In this document: piece after piece, positions 6,760 through 6,856 of the stretch | Numbering within the stretch: position 1 is the first letter of the stretch | How the letters are laid out: every line of letters starts with the position of its first letter | Assembly (NCBI GenBank): GCA_030447945.1 | Contig: JAUJNV010000128.1 | Coordinates: forward strand, 1-6,856 | DNA: 6,856 nt | From: Fimbriimonas sp. | Lineage (GTDB): Bacteria; Armatimonadota; Fimbriimonadia; Fimbriimonadales; Fimbriimonadaceae | Direction: 5' to 3' | Program-made: the position numbers and the translations under genes | The notes under the pieces: model-generated | The model's input: only the letters and a program-made list of their open reading frames with translations | The model's database searches: none | What the model was told of the DNA's origin: nothing

Positions 6760-6856
6760 CTCGTCGAGTGCCTAGGGATAGTTAAGGGGGAACCGGTACA
6801 GATTCACTCGTCAGTTCGCAAAGGACGCACATCCAAGCCGCACCAATCCTCAAAGT
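6760..6856. other. Tail without a recognisable gene
   Basis: These 97 bases are less GC-rich than the rest. No convincing coding frame, hairpin terminator with T-run, tRNA or repeat was seen. They are probably the intergenic region leading to the next gene. Confidence 0.5.

Overview
The window is a GC-rich bacterial segment (roughly two-thirds G+C by eye) with every recognisable gene on the + strand. Use of GTG starts, overlapping gene ends and GC-rich third codon positions fits many high-GC phyla. I lean weakly towards a deep-branching Gram-negative-type lineage such as Armatimonadota, but nothing here proves the taxon.

Layout: (1) 2-1081, the C-terminal two-thirds of the DNA-repair ATPase RecN, cut by the window edge. 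(2) 1082-1265, a gap holding a near-perfect 34-base inverted repeat made of two REP-like hairpins with GTAG feet. (3) 1266-2132, an intact NAD(P)-dependent beta-hydroxyacid dehydrogenase of the 3-hydroxyisobutyrate / tartronate-semialdehyde reductase family. (4) 2129-5454, a BMP/YufOPQ-type ABC importer (nucleoside or simple-sugar family): a double-domain ATPase, permease 1 and permease 2, each start overlapping the previous stop. (5) 5470-6759, an intact 429-aa protein of unknown function that looks like two LolA-like halves. (6) 6760-6856, a short tail with no gene.

The main oddity is the importer. Between about 2452 and 4651 the homologous protein sequence jumps frame eleven times, each jump explicable by one added or lost base. 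The corrected frames contain no premature stop, and the corrected lengths are exact multiples of three (about 497, 328 and 285 aa). The first ATPase domain also has Gly where the Walker B Asp should be. The flanking genes have no frame break. Either this operon is a very recent pseudogene cluster, or the local sequence is poor; the window alone cannot decide, and the indel-only pattern makes sequence error a serious option.

The importer would pass a nucleoside-like or sugar-like solute through a heterodimeric permease powered by the twin ATPase. No substrate-binding lipoprotein is present, so it would have to be encoded elsewhere. The dehydrogenase overlaps the ATPase start by four bases and is probably cotranscribed with it, but no shared pathway is evident. 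I found no clearly new biological system. The items most worth a second look are the frameshift cluster, the REP pair and the duplicated LolA-like protein.
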